From: Tubulanus polymorphus
Taxonomy: Eukaryota; Nemertea; Palaeonemertea; Tubulaniformes; Tubulanidae
Assembly: GCF_964204645.1 (NCBI RefSeq)
Contig: NC_134025.1
Coordinates: forward strand, 5,089,001 to 5,153,000
DNA: 64,000 nt
Direction of reading: 5' to 3'
Positions 52,101-64,000 of this stretch are shown here, piece by piece. The position numbers and the translations under genes are program-made. Numbering within the stretch: position 1 is the stretch's first letter; each line of letters starts with the position of its first letter. The notes below the pieces were generated by a model. That model ran no database searches, was not told the origin of the DNA, and saw nothing but the letters and a program-made list of their open reading frames with translations.

Positions 52101-55100
52101 TCCACGTAGAAGTTCATGATACTTATTTTGAAAATTCAAGCAATTGCACAATGGAGACCAAACATCTTAGTTTAGAGTTAAGAGATTTGAAGCAAGTACT
52201 GTATTTTGAGAAGTGACTGGGTTAAAAAAGCTAGGTAGGACTTTCAACAAGAAAGCTTTAAGTAAAATACTGATTCATTTTTATGGACTATTATATATAA
52301 GAACACAAAATAAAGAAATTCTTTAAATTGTTTTTAAAATTGAAAAATAAAGTGGTTAAAATGGCTAATCAACAAGCGCAGGTTATATATGAATGGTCTA
52401 AAAACAGTCAACGGTTTTATCAACTGTAATTACTTATTGATTGATCCCCTTGGTCTGTATCTCTGTATGAGAAGCTGATCGTAACTGTAAATTACCAAAA
52501 CCCAAAAATTCGAATTGCAAATACATTTGTTCATATGAGAAAAAAAAACAAAATCATTAATCGATGCTGGCAAGATCTTATAGAAATAACTACAACCATT
52601 TCAAACTATTATCGAAATATCGAAGCTTTCAAGCTTATGAAGAAACCTGTAGTATTTCATTGAGTGGAAAATACTTTGCTACTTAGTTGCTAGATAGTTC
52701 AAGGGTAGGATATAATTATTACTGGAAACAGGTTCTTTCAAGACCACCCACATAAGTAGGAAATTATTAGTACAAAAATTTCTTTTTCAAATCCAAAATG
52801 AGTCATAGTGGTAGAATGGCGAATTATAGAAGCAATATTTGGGTCACTTCGAGAAAACATACCATATTAAGCAATATCCGCGCGCTAATCCCGTACCTAT
52901 AAACTTGTCCGGTTTAAAGTGTACATGATACTGAAAGCCATTAGTATCAGTCATCGGGAATCATGAATTCGTGATACTGGTTTACAATAAAACTTATCTA
53001 CTGACAGTAGTATATTAGACCCATATATCGCCCCTTATCCTATCTACCTCGTAGCATAGCAATTTCACAAAGTCCAACATTATTACGTAATTTTGTTGAA
53101 TAATCGGCACATCTTGACGTAGATGTTCAATCACAAGTCACTCAGGTCAACATTTGTTTCAAGGATTAACAGGACCGAGCGAATTACACAGAAGCATGCA
53201 TACTTGTATCATGTCAGGCTGCATTTTAAGAAGGTATGTCCACATAATTCAGAATTTTATATATACATATATATCAACAGAGATATATTGTGCTTATCAG
53301 CTTTTTGACAAGAATGCATACTTATATAGATCAATACAACAGGCAATGTATCTTAGCGGGCAAAGAATTCTCAAACAAGCTGTATCGAATATGATTGGTA
53401 GTATAAGTGATGAATATGCTTACTCTTTCACTCTCTGAGGGATTGGTAACTGTTCAAAATGCATGTGCTCTTGTAACTCGAATAGATAGTTTACGTACAT
53501 TATCTTCCGGCCAAATTTGACACTGAAAAATTGCAAACAAAATTTACTAATGCGGTTTTATGGAAACCGAAAAATAAGAGTTCTATTCACAGTAGCTTCT
53601 CTTACCTGATTAGAGGCTTAAACAGACCCCATAGAAATTTTATAAAATTTGTGGGATGGACTAGATATAACGCCTTCAAATTTTTCTTGTACCTGAATAA
53701 TCGAAGTGAAACCAGTTTCAGACATCGACATCCTGACAAAACTCAATTTTCAACAGAAATAATACAGTAACATTTGAGGTGTTCGTCTTTTGGAAACTCT
53801 ATTCAAAGATTACTTAGTTTAGTGCACATAATACCTCGACACATCCAGAACATAAACAGACTTGATCATTCAGGAATAGCGGTACTCACTTGCGATCAAA
53901 TTCCCTATATGCCTCCCGTAACCAGCCAAAAGACGGCTTATTTTTACTGTTGAGACCAAAATGAAAATAGACCAGTGTGTAGTCATTTTCCACGTACTGG
54001 TCCAGAGTATGTTTAAGATATCTATAAGAAAAAATCCATAAATTCAAAAGCTAATCAGAAACAATAATCAAATGATGGCAATATGTTCAGATTAACACTT
54101 ACTTGAGAAGTCTTTTGTGATCCAGGTCTTTACTGGGCGGCAAACGACACGCGGAAAATACTATAACCTTCCGACCATAATGATCATCACCTGTTCAAAG
54201 CCACAGTTCGCAAATATAAGACAAAGCTCAAAGGAATGTCCTATGCAGTTTGGGGATGTATTTGTTACCTGCTACTTGCACTATTCCTAAACGAGCAATA
54301 TCAGCGAATCCACCATCAATGTCATTTGCAACCTCCTGTAAAACCGCATTTCAGAAATGAATAATCTCCATAATTGATCTAGAGACAAGACTTTCATGAA
54401 ATCACGAAACTCACCTGTGAGGGAGAACCTAATTCTTCCTCGAAATCTTCATCGATCAACCCATCTGGAGTTATCGCTCCACTTCGAAAAGGTCCTTTAT
54501 CACCACCCTCTTGACGCAATTCTGAAAGAATCAAATGAAATCTATGTACAAGATCGGCAGGAAAACCCAATTTCAAGCGCTTTTTGGTGGTCAAATACAT
54601 TGATTAGTGGAAGACCAAAACTAAACCATAGAAATTAACTACTTAGCAGTAAAGAATAATAAAATCCAATAGGATATGATTTTGAGAGTAGTAACCCTAC
54701 GTAAACTAGCATTATTCCAAAGTTTTATTCTAGCATAATATGATCCAAATTATATGGGTAAAAAGACAATTAGCCTCATCGCAACACTTTTACCATGTGC
54801 ATTGGTAAATATGGTCAGATTTCAAATTTACAACTAGCGTTGTGCAGTTATTAGAAGTTAAACAGTTTAGAAGTATGCAACCACAAAGGCGAGAAAGAAT
54901 ACTGTTATTTCAGTGAAATCGAAACAGGATGCTCCCATGACGAAAGTGAATGTTAACAAAATATCACTTTGAAGCAGTATAAGAGCAGAATATCAAATTA
55001 TGAGGACTTCCATTCTAATGTAAATTATATTTGGTGTTAAAGTGTGATGGTAGTATATTTTCCTCCATGCTAATGCTGCATGCACTTCTTCATGCATTAC

Positions 55101-58100
55101 ACGTTATTACTATAATAATCTATCTATGATGTACAGCATTAGAATTAAAGAAAAGGAAAGTTGTTGTATATGTGAAGAAAGAATGTTAACAGCTCAGCAC
55201 TTGATAGACCATGGACTTTCATTTTAGAGTCCATGGATAGACCAAGCGCATTCATTCTAGTAACTTTCAGAAGAGCATGTCTTGTTATGAATAATAATAT
55301 GCACATATGGTTAATCGTTAATGTGTGTTTTGATTGATGTGATTATAAATACACTTCTGACACCTATAAAGTAAAGCATTGCAAGATACGAAACAAAATA
55401 CCAAATTGTCCAGAACGACGATGAAACCCAACCAAAACTGGAACAGAAAGCCAAATTTACATCATGCACCGATAAACCTTATATTTAGTAAAAGTGAAGA
55501 TAGATTTACAGGAAAATAAAGAGGAGCAATTGAAACTGATGGAAGAGTAGATGAATATAAAGTGATAAAACAAAAATGCCAGTAGACACCTCCTTATTTT
55601 ATGCTGACCAACTTAGAATTTTCTTCAAATGATTGACATTACCATTATTGTTAAGATAATAAGAAACTACATAGCACAGAGTCTACTATAGTGACATGTC
55701 CATGTAGGAGAACAAAATGCATCACACAAATAATAATTTTTATATACGTTCATGTCTACCTACAGGTATGATGTGTTTTTACGATGGGAATAACTAAAAG
55801 GTTATCTATGTTTGTCTGGTTTTGCTATAGTGCGGGAATGAACTAAAGAAAGATGGGTGCTGAACACGTTCAAGGCAAACCTGGTGCTAAGTGAAACAAA
55901 TAGAGGTCATCCACTTATTAAATACATAGGCCCCCCTACAATTTCCTCAACTTTCCACTCCCTCCGAAAGAATAGAGGCCTATACAGGCTTATCTAATAA
56001 ATGGATGATCCCATAGAGATACAACACGCTGACAAAAAGCTCTGTTGGGATTCAGCCAAATATTTCTAATGATTGCCAAGTGTAAATCAAGTGGTTATAG
56101 ACAAAATACACTGCTCAAAAGCACAGTATCAGACACCAAACAGTAAAATCATTTCTATTAAACTAAGATATGTAACGTTAAGATAAACGTCAAATTCATT
56201 ATACAGTGTTGAATAGAATTTGAATGATGTTCTACATTTTAGTTTCAATAGAAATAAATTTTTCAAACGAATTTACGAGAAGAGCCGTTATGTACCAAAT
56301 GATCCTGAAGATGCAAAAATAAGAAAAATCATAACATACATTTGTATTCTTATGGTCTAGAAACTAAAAGGATTAACCTATAATCTACTTACAACAAAAA
56401 TCTAATGAAATTGAAAATTCTTAACTCAATACGGAACAGTAGGGTAATGAAATAGTAAAAGTATTTCAAATCTGATTTAGCGAACATTGATAAGAATCAT
56501 TTTCAAAGGGTCATCTCACAGTTTGTTTTCTTTTAAGAAATCATGTAGATAATGCAGCTTGAAGCAACTACAGCACAAAAGAGGACATACAACAATTCCT
56601 TTAAACCCAAAAGAACTGATGGAAAGAGAGCAAATTGTGAAGCATTAAGGGGAGTTAACTACTAAATCTGCAGTTTTAACCATCGGGGTGAGGGTGAAAT
56701 GTTGAAATTTTTATTGTATTTAGAGGTCCCACTAAATGCAAAATGATACCAAAGGCCAGTTAGTAGAAAAATATATCAATACACCCATGCTTAATCCCAT
56801 ATTCTTCTAAGATGGCCTCCAAAAAAATGCAGTTACAATTTCCTTTTAGGATGTTTTCAGGGACCAATATCTGACAACATGCGACATTAAATGTTTAACG
56901 GATGAAGATTATTTTCCAAACTGCTGACACCACAAAAAGAAAGCGCTTGCGCGTCTTTGTTAAAAAGTGCTAAGTACCTTCTTCATCTGCTTCCAGTTCT
57001 GCAACAAATATATACAAACTCATATTGAATGAAATAAACAACTCAAACATAGGAAACTACTGAATAGATAGATAGATAGAGATAGAATGATACGATTAGT
57101 TCTCATTTCATGCACTACACTAGCCTTTTAATAATGAATGATAGTATTGTGCAAGCGTATCATAAAAACACTATTCTTAAAGAACATTAATCAATGAATG
57201 CATTGAAAGCTGAACATGATTTCATGATTAGTCAAGAGACACCTATCAACTAGTAAATCATATTTTCTCATAATTGAGATTCCATCAATCATTTAACAAA
57301 AACTAAAACATCATTGAGCAACTAACAAAATAGCGTTTGAAGTGAAACAACTAGCTTACTACATACCCCTTTCAGCAGCCAACTCAAGACCAGTTTCATC
57401 AAATTCTAATTCAGGTTCTTCCATACCAGCTAACTCGGGCTCGAAATCACTGTCACCGTCAGACGAATCTAAAAATAATTTGATAGGTGTTCAATTGTTT
57501 GCAGTAGGCCTAAACCATTATTTTAGACTACATAGTCCATTCTTAGAATAATGTGTAAGTGTCCCGGTATGTCATTCAAGTCATTCGACAAAATTACAAA
57601 ACAGTTTTCATCATAGAAAGTGAATATTAAGTAAGAAATTTTGTCAAAGGTGATTTGAATTTCAAGATATGGAATTATTAGTACATGTATATGACTAGTA
57701 CCCGGTACTTATTATTCTCCCATGCCTATTATGTAGATCATGTGAATGGTAATATTAGGAAATACTTCCTGATTATAAATCAGCACCAGAATGCATTTAC
57801 AACACATAGCGATTCGAAACATACAGGTAGGGATGATCAAGAGATGAAAATATTAGTAGGCTATAATCAAACCAATTGTAGAAATTTGATTTATAGATAG
57901 AAAATGCTTCGATAAATTGTGATATTTGAAAAATTCATTATTGCATACCTTTAGGTACTTCAGGAATGTAACGTTCTTCTAAAAAAGAAAGGTAACAATG
58001 TGCGGTCGATAGAGTACAAAATTTCAACCAAATAAATCACACCCGATAAAGGGAGGCATCTATTGTAATTCTACTTGGACTCGAGAGAAGTTTTACATTC

Positions 58101-58164
58101 TGAGCTTACCGAGCCTTTCATCTGTACCATCATCAATAAGCGGATGTTCTTCATTTCCAGCCAT
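49197..58164 (-). CDS. ARHGAP1: CRAL-TRIO/RhoGAP protein (p50RhoGAP, Cdc42GAP)
   Basis: Sixteen coding exons, 481 aa (vertebrate ARHGAP1 about 439): 58110-58164, 57949-57978, 57367-57468, 56978-56998, 54415-54521, 54269-54335, 54103-54190, 53890-54021, 53606-53692, 53424-53522, 50304-50405, 50139-50212, 49935-50012, 49722-49847, 49440-49549, 49197-49364. All phases agree. The N-terminus is acidic ([20 protein letters not shown]). The CRAL-TRIO/Sec14 domain follows ([68 protein letters not shown]), then the RhoGAP domain with arginine finger in EGIFRRSA (Arg codon 49987-49989), [20 protein letters not shown] and [19 protein letters not shown]. It accelerates GTP hydrolysis by Cdc42/Rho and acts on endomembranes and the cytoskeleton. 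The intron before the last CRAL-TRIO exon junction (50406-53423) is 3 kb, and the one before exon 5 is 2.5 kb. Confidence 0.95.
50406..53423 (-). other. 3-kb intron of ARHGAP1
   Basis: No additional exon with matching phase recognised. Open frames on the plus strand here are short and lack conserved motifs. Confidence 0.5.
54522..56977 (-). other. 2.5-kb intron of ARHGAP1
   Basis: No exon recognised. A short dyad, CCATGGACTTTCATT...AGAGTCCATGG, at about 55210-55236 is the only structure noticed. Confidence 0.45.
56978..56998 (-). CDS. ARHGAP1: ARHGAP1 21-nt microexon
   Basis: Encodes LEADEE plus parts of two flanking Glu codons, between acceptor TTGCAG and donor AAG|GTACTT. It enters and leaves in the same phase, so inclusion or skipping keeps the frame. 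It extends the acidic N-terminal segment. Confidence 0.7.
57063..57085. repeat. GATA microsatellite
   Basis: Short (ATAG)n run within an ARHGAP1 intron. Confidence 0.8.
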
Positions 58165-59312
58165 TTTTATTCAAAATCTTAGTGACTTTGATACAATGTT
58201 CTACTCATTCTACAAGCAATGAAAAGTGTCAGTGACAATAATAATCTTTCAGGACAAATCAGGAGTTTGCCAAATACGGGGTAGGCCTAGTCAAGCAAAA
58301 CTCAATAGATTTAGGCAATATACTTGCAGGGGTAGAGCCAGGGTTTCGTGACTTGTTGACAGATAGGGTGTTTGACTCACAACCAAGGAAGGGTTTCGAA
58401 CCCATTCAGTCAGGACATGTCAGTGTTCCAAATGTTGGAGCGACTGCAGTTTTTTGGTTTCCCTATGGTTATCTACCTAACCTTACCATATGACATGTCG
58501 GTATAACCCTAATCTACAACAACAGTCGCTACAAGCAGACCCTCTATCACTAGGCCTACTAAACACTAGCACCACACATCATCATGATGAGTGATATGAC
58601 ACGACCAACATATCATGGAGGAAAGATGATCAAATTAGCATTTAGATCCCCAAAGTTAGAGAGGTGGTTTAGTGATCCCCTCGGAACTCCAGTTAATCCA
58701 CCATTTCGTTTATTCCTTCGTCCAATATTTCATTGATCAATACTCGGAGTCGTTTTGCATTCCTTCCTTATTTTTCTTATCTATAAATAATCTATGTTAC
58801 ATGGTTACGTAGCCTATTTCCTTACCTCTGACTCGTCAAAAAATGATTCCTATTTAACTCACACCACTGACGATAAATAGCTTAAGCCGAAACAACAATA
58901 ACAGATTAAACGCAATAACTCAGTGAGAAATAGAATGAGAATTTTGCAGAGATTTTGCTGAAAATTAGTCAAAAAACAATTCCCACTTCCGGTATTGCTA
59001 AGCACCGATGTAGAGCGTTTCATGGCTGGCAATCACCCGGCAGCAGCTTTTTTCAGGACTGGGGTTGCATAATCTGTTAACAGGTGAAGATGGTACTATC
59101 AAGATAGTATTGAATATAAATTGGTAAATTGTAATATGGGAAATATTATGACAACAATAGTGTACAAACTTGGGGAGCAGTGAATGAAGTGCTAAGGGCC
59201 CAGGGTGCCTCTTTTCGCCCACAGCAGAGAGGCCCTGTGGATATAACATTTGTATGTTCACTTTTTTAATGTATCTCATTTCAGTGTCGTTGCATGGTGG
59301 AGATTGACGAAG
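58165..59312. other. Divergent promoter region of ARHGAP1 and FAAH2
   Basis: A 1.1-kb head-to-head spacer with no exon encoding protein. A splice acceptor (TTTCAG) at about 59284 shows that FAAH2 has an upstream non-coding exon in or before this stretch. Confidence 0.5.
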
Positions 59313-61496
59313 ATGATCACTATGAATTATATCGAGGATTTACTCGGTTACATCGTAACGGCTGTCGGTCGGGTTGTTAGTGCGATATTGAATCTAATTT
59401 TCTACCTCATCTATGAAAGACAAAGGTCTCGTGTTCCACCGATTACGAATGATATCCTCCTCCAGTCTGCGACATCGTTGGCTAAGAAAATTCGGACGAG
59501 AGAGGTGAGGCATGGATGGGTGACAGAAGATATCCTTTATGAAACTAAATAATCGTGTGCCGTACCCTACCATTCTTAATACTTGTATTTCTTTCCTGGT
59601 TTGTTTCAGTTGACAAGTGAACAAGTTGTACAAGCATTTATCGATAGAGTTGAAAAAGTCAATCCTATAATCAATGCATGCATTGCTGAATGTTATAACA
59701 CTGCCCTTGAAGAAGCAAAAGCAGTTGATGAAATCCTAGACTCAGGGAATTTAGATGAAAGCTACAGCGAAGAGAAAAAACCATTTCTTGGTGTTCCTAT
59801 ATCTGTTAAAACTGCATTTGCACTCAATGGTAAGAATCCTATTTGAAATAGATTTGTGTCTGCACAATTCTGAAAAATAACTAGTAATACCAGTTCATGT
59901 ATAATGATTTTGAAATTTTGTTAGGGATGCCATTTTCATCCGGATTGGTGTCAAGAAAGAATGTATTTGCTGACTTCGATGCACCTATTGTACAAAATGC
60001 TAAAAATTGCGGAGCAATTCCAATTGTGGTGACAAATTGTAGTGAATTGTGCATGTGGTGGGAATCGGCTAATAACATATATGGAACGACAAAAAACCCC
60101 TATAATACAGCTCGCATTGTTGGTGGAAGTTCAGGTTTGTATTGTCCAAGCAGGGAGGTGGACATTGACCGCAGTAACCCCCAAGTGAAAAATATATTTG
60201 TATTTTTAGGAGGGGAAGGTGCGATTCTTGCTGCCGGTGGTGCCGTTCTTGGAATTGGATCTGATATTGGGGGAAGTATTCGAATGCCATCATTCTTCAA
60301 TGGTATCTTTGGGCATAAACCATCGAAGGGTAATTATTTTTGCAACAAAAGTATCTTGTAATACAGAAATACAGTGGAAATTTATCAAAAGAATTTAAAG
60401 GATTGAATCCTTCAGATTTACAGATTTGTCAATCTCAAGATGGGAAGTCTAATGCACTAACTTTCACTTTAACCAATATTTTGCTTTTAGGAATCATCAA
60501 CAATGAAGGTCAGTTCCCGATGTGTGATGGCAAGGATGTTGACTACCTTACTTCTGGGCCCATGTGTAGATATGCTGATGATCTGGAGTCATGGTTCAAT
60601 ATTCTTGCTGGTTCAGACATATCAAACTTGAAATCATCTGGAATGGTAATTCATACTTTAAACCATCTAGTCGACATTGAATAGTACACAAAGTTCGTGC
60701 AATTAAATGTTTCCACATTTTCTCTATTGAATTAAGGTTGATGTAAAAAAGTTGAAGTTTTATTATATGGAGGATGATGGAGGGTGTCCAGTTGTAAAGT
60801 CGTTGCATCCAGAATTGAGAGCCGCCCATCGAAAGGTAAGCTTATGTTGCATGTACCTGTATTTTCATTCATCTTCATGTCCTATTTTACCCACCATTCA
60901 TTCATTTTCAGGTTGTTGAACATATACAGTCCAGTCTAGGAATAGAAGTTGAAACCATCAATATCAAGGAAATGGTTCACTCTCTACAAATTTGGTCTAC
61001 ACTTATGTCTGCCCGTCTCACTGGAGGTTCTTCATTTGCTTCGCTGATGGGCAATGGAGTTGAAGTGAACGTATGGCTTGAACTGCTAAAATGGACGATT
61101 GGCTGTTCTAAACATACTTTTCCTGCTATAGGGTTAGGAATAATGGAACGATTTTCGGGAAATGACCAAGAATTTAATGAGAAAATGATAGAAATGTGTG
61201 ACGAATTAAAAGAGAAATTTCAGAAGCTCCTCAGTGATGATGGAATCCTTTTGTATCCAACACACCCAACACCAGCTCCTTATCACAATCAACCAATTAC
61301 AATGATGTTCAACTTTGCTTATACTGCTATCTTCAATGTGCTCGGATTACCGGCGACATCTTGTCCTTTAGGTTTAGGAAGTGATGGTGTTCCACTTGGC
61401 ATTCAAGTGATAGCGTCTCATGCAAATGATTATAATTGTTTTGCAGTAGCTAGAGAGATAGAGAAAGCATTTGGCGGGTGGGTTAAACATATTTGA
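59313..61496 (+). CDS. FAAH2: Fatty-acid amide hydrolase 2
   Basis: Seven coding exons, 526 aa (vertebrate FAAH2 532): 59313-59504, 59610-59829, 59925-60134, 60210-60329, 60491-60645, 60737-60835, 60912-61496; all phases agree. It is an amidase-signature serine hydrolase that cleaves fatty-acid amides such as anandamide. An N-terminal membrane anchor (RVVSAILNLIFYLIY) precedes the catalytic core. The Ser-cisSer-Lys triad is complete: Lys131 in VPISVKTAFAL (codon 59808-59810), Ser206 in IVGGSSGGEGA (codon 60128-60130) and nucleophile Ser230 in GIGSDIGGSIRMP (codon 60275-60277). By this exon model the residue numbers coincide with those reported for human FAAH2. Other blocks are NCSELCMWWESANNIYG and FFNGIFGHKPS. 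The third intron (60135-60209) falls within the amidase-signature glycine run just after the GGSS motif. Confidence 0.96.
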
Positions 61497-61641
61497 TGGT
61501 TATCATGATTCAGTTCATATCAAAATGTTTATGTAGCCTATCTTAGTGCACCATACATTTTAACCTAGTCACGCATGTAACTTCTTCCTATAAGACAAAA
61601 CATATCGTTAATGGAAGTAGATTTAAATCATTTCACATATC

Positions 61642-61647
61642 AATAAA
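61642..61647 (+). terminator. Polyadenylation signal of FAAH2
   Basis: AATAAA about 150 bp after the stop codon. A second AATAAA at 62105-62110 could be used alternatively. Confidence 0.5.
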
Positions 61648-63542
61648 AATCAAGTGTAGTCCAGAATTTATGATTGTGATAGAACACAACATATCATTCA
61701 TACAACTTCTGGATACCGGTGAATTAGGGAAGTCTTATGATATGAGGTATTCTACTATTTAACCACAATCGATCAGATTTAACTTCCTTAATTCTGATTA
61801 TCGTATCTTTTTAATATACATGCACCCGGTATTAGTATTCAAGATATTTTTTGTTCTTTTACTCCTAATTAGTCTTCGGTAACATTCCAGATTTTGATAA
61901 CCTAACGGTATGTGTATGTATATGTAGTACTAATGTCCTGCATTTGGCATTTTTTTTCAGTTAAGATATCATTTATACTAATGATTTTAATATCCAAGTG
62001 GTTCAATTTGGTATTATTGGTATGCATTGTAGTATCACAAACTTTTGGATTTGAATACCAAGACGTACTAGTAATGATGAACATGTAACATGTAGATGAA
62101 CTTGAATAAAAACAAACATTTAAATATCTTCAAACTTTTTTCATAGTTGACAACAACAAGGCTCCACAAAGGCGGACGACAAATTTCATTTTACAAAAAA
62201 TTTATAATTTATTTTCAATATCATTCTTTACAAAAAATAAATTTCAAAATTTTTTAATATCACAATTTACCTGGTCTAGAGAAGATGAGCTCGTTTTTTA
62301 TGTTTAATGCATGGCATTTCATTTGTACCTGAACTACTAACTATGTACAGGAAAAGAATGTGCACATGAAAATTACACATTTTGTGTACCGGTAGTTATT
62401 TCATTTAATGCCAAATATTGAGACATTCATCTTTGAACCAGAAACAATTTTCTATTAGATGTACACTTAAACCTCCTCAATACGATTCTAAGACGAAACC
62501 CATTTACTGCGATGATTCCTGCATGTCCTCCCAGCTAACCTATTTATATCCATCAATACAACCCTAGGATAATACGAAACCCATTTAAAACAACAATTTC
62601 ACTTCTGGCCACAAGATTCGTATTAATGAGGTTCTACTGTATGCACGCACCTAAAAGAATTTCTATCGTCCAATCATAGAGGTCGCTACTATGATCATAT
62701 TTTTTAGTAATCGCTGATCTGGTGGTGATAGGTGGATGTGTTCACTAGAAAATCTGTATCTCCATTACATTACACCTGTTGTTTAAGAACAATGTGATCT
62801 CAACGCCCCTTACAGTTCTATCCTATCTCCGTGTATACAATACAACTAGGCTGCCACCAAAAAATTAACCCAATCAGTTGCGTGCCAGTTCGTGGTTAAT
62901 TGTTACAAGAACTGTAACCACCACAATTTCCAATCGAGACTTCGATTTAAACCAAAATTCTGTAAATTTATCCTTTGTTTTGTACTCCAATTTCAAAAGT
63001 GACACTAAATAAATAAGAGATGATGTGAATGCATGTAAATCAAGTAAAGGAATTCTACAGTCGAATGACTCATCATGTATTTTTACATAAATACCCGGTA
63101 TATCAAAGATGCTTCATAAAAGCATAACAATAGCACCAATAAGGTATAAAACCTGAACAATAGTCACCATTTACGTACACATTCTCAATGACACAAACTA
63201 TGTTATCAATATTGACCATTTGAAATATAATGCATGTACGTAAATGAATTATCATGATCATTTTATAATTCAAATCAACTTTTTATATCTTTAGTACAAT
63301 AGTACAATACATAACTGAAATAATGTTTTACAGTGATTTTACCTCGAGAGAAAATTTGTCTTGAAAATTAACATATGCCTTCATAAGGCATCACAAATAC
63401 ATGATTAGGTGAACATTACTTTGTCATTCGAAATTATATAACCATGAAATTCCATCAAAATGAATGAATGCAAAAGACAATTATCATATACATTAAAGAG
63501 AGGTACAAATAGAAATAAATAATTCAATGAAAAGCTGCCAAA
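61648..63542. other. Convergent 3' region between FAAH2 and the right-edge gene
   Basis: No exon. A minus-strand AATAAA at 62208-62213 could end the right-edge gene's transcript and lies 95 bp from the distal FAAH2 signal. A probable pogo-type MITE occupies about 62467-62640. Confidence 0.45.
62467..62640. mobile_element. Possible pogo/Tigger-type MITE
   Basis: AAACCTCCTCAATACGATTC at the left and, inverted, GATTCGTATTAATGAGGTTC at the right, about 170 bp apart, followed by TACTGTA. The ends resemble the 'CAGTNGAACCTC' terminus of pogo-like elements. Internal sequence is non-coding. Confidence 0.5.
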
Positions 63543-64000
63543 TTATTCAATCATTGCTCTCGCTCTCGCCGTCAGTTTCCTCACGCGCCCGCGGCTACTA
63601 ACACTTTCACAAAATCTACCATCGTCTGATAAATCGCTATCCACATTGTACGAGCGTTTTTGTGTCTGCCTACGACTCATTCGCCTCGCGATCGTTTCAT
63701 CGTTGTCGTCCTCATCGTCGTCTTGGTAACGTACATTAGTCCGAGCTCGTAACGTTCTACGTTGTAGCGCAGCTGCACTCGCGCGAGGCTTCATCCGAGG
63801 ACTACGTTTCGCAATCGTATGATTTTCACTGTCGCTTTCATTATCCGATTCCGAACTATCGTGTTTCGAATTTCGATTCGATGTTTTAGCACTTCTACTT
63901 TGACTAATAGTTTGAGATTTACGAGGGCTCGTAGACCCAGCTCTTTTTGTCTGCTGCGCAGCAGTACCAAAAGAACGACTAGGTTTTTGGCGTTTGCCGC
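63543..64000 (-). CDS. C-terminal exon of a basic, Ser/Arg-rich nuclear-type protein (partial)
   Basis: The open frame runs from the window edge to TAA at 63543-63545, at least 151 residues. Composition is low-complexity: Arg/Lys/Ser-rich (KRAGSTSPRKSQTISQSRS), acidic runs (DSSESDNESDSE and YQDDDEDDNDE), and a basic C-terminal end SSRGRVRKLTARARAMIE. The mixture of acidic and basic stretches with RRxSRR-type sequences suggests a nuclear or chromatin protein; the terminal SSRGRVRKLT motif recalls the C-terminus of BRWD/PHIP proteins, but this is a weak resemblance. No domain is visible, and the start and upstream exons lie outside the window. Confidence 0.6.
   Translation of the reverse strand, partial: GKRQKPSRSFGTAAQQTKRAGSTSPRKSQTISQSRSAKTSNRNSKHDSSESDNESDSENHTIAKRSPRMKPRASAAALQRRTLRARTNVRYQDDDEDDNDETIARRMSRRQTQKRSYNVDSDLSDDGRFCESVSSRGRVRKLTARARAMIE

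Overview
This is a eukaryotic genomic window with compact multi-exon genes, GT-AG introns (often 70-500 bp), AT-rich intergenic DNA and animal-specific gene families. A two-pore K+ channel of the THIK type, a selenocysteine iodothyronine deiodinase, an ankyrin-rich TRPA1 channel, FAAH2, NT5C2 and a CRAL-TRIO/RhoGAP protein together indicate a metazoan. The intron density, intronless deiodinase and short intergenic distances suggest a marine invertebrate, most likely a lophotrochozoan such as a mollusc. That placement is inference; no species marker was read.

Layout. 1-4.4 kb: intronic or intergenic DNA, then the first coding exon of a THIK-type KCNK channel (minus). 6.4-6.9 kb: a fold-back MITE. 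7.1-9.8 kb: TMEM229B (plus), tail-to-tail with a short SAM-domain (SAMD15-like) gene (minus, 9.9-11.1 kb). 11.8-12.8 kb: an intronless selenoprotein deiodinase (minus) with an in-frame UGA and a recognisable form-2 SECIS element. 14.1-15.1 kb: MYCBP (plus) with a textbook U12-type intron. 18.7-31.7 kb: a complete TRPA1 channel gene (minus, 25 exon positions) in which one ankyrin exon exists in three tandem versions and the pore/S6 exon in two. 34.1-38.2 kb: NT5C2 (minus, 16 exons). 38.76-45.47 kb: a candidate mobile element bounded by terminal inverted repeats and two inverted arrays of a 30-bp satellite, enclosing a degenerate OTU-PHD gene. 49.2-58.2 kb: ARHGAP1/p50RhoGAP (minus, 16 exons). 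59.3-61.5 kb: FAAH2 (plus, 7 exons). 63.5-64 kb: the 3' end of a basic, Ser/Arg-rich nuclear-type protein (minus), cut by the window edge.

Every multi-exon gene marked as intact was assembled by hand, matching splice sites and codon phase at each junction; summed exon lengths are multiples of three. The genes are ordinary unrelated housekeeping and signalling genes and do not form a pathway. The main points of interest are the alternative-exon architecture of TRPA1 (3 x 2 predicted isoforms, with double inclusion of the ankyrin exons causing a frameshift), the deiodinase with its SECIS element, and the OTU-PHD element with inverted satellite arms.
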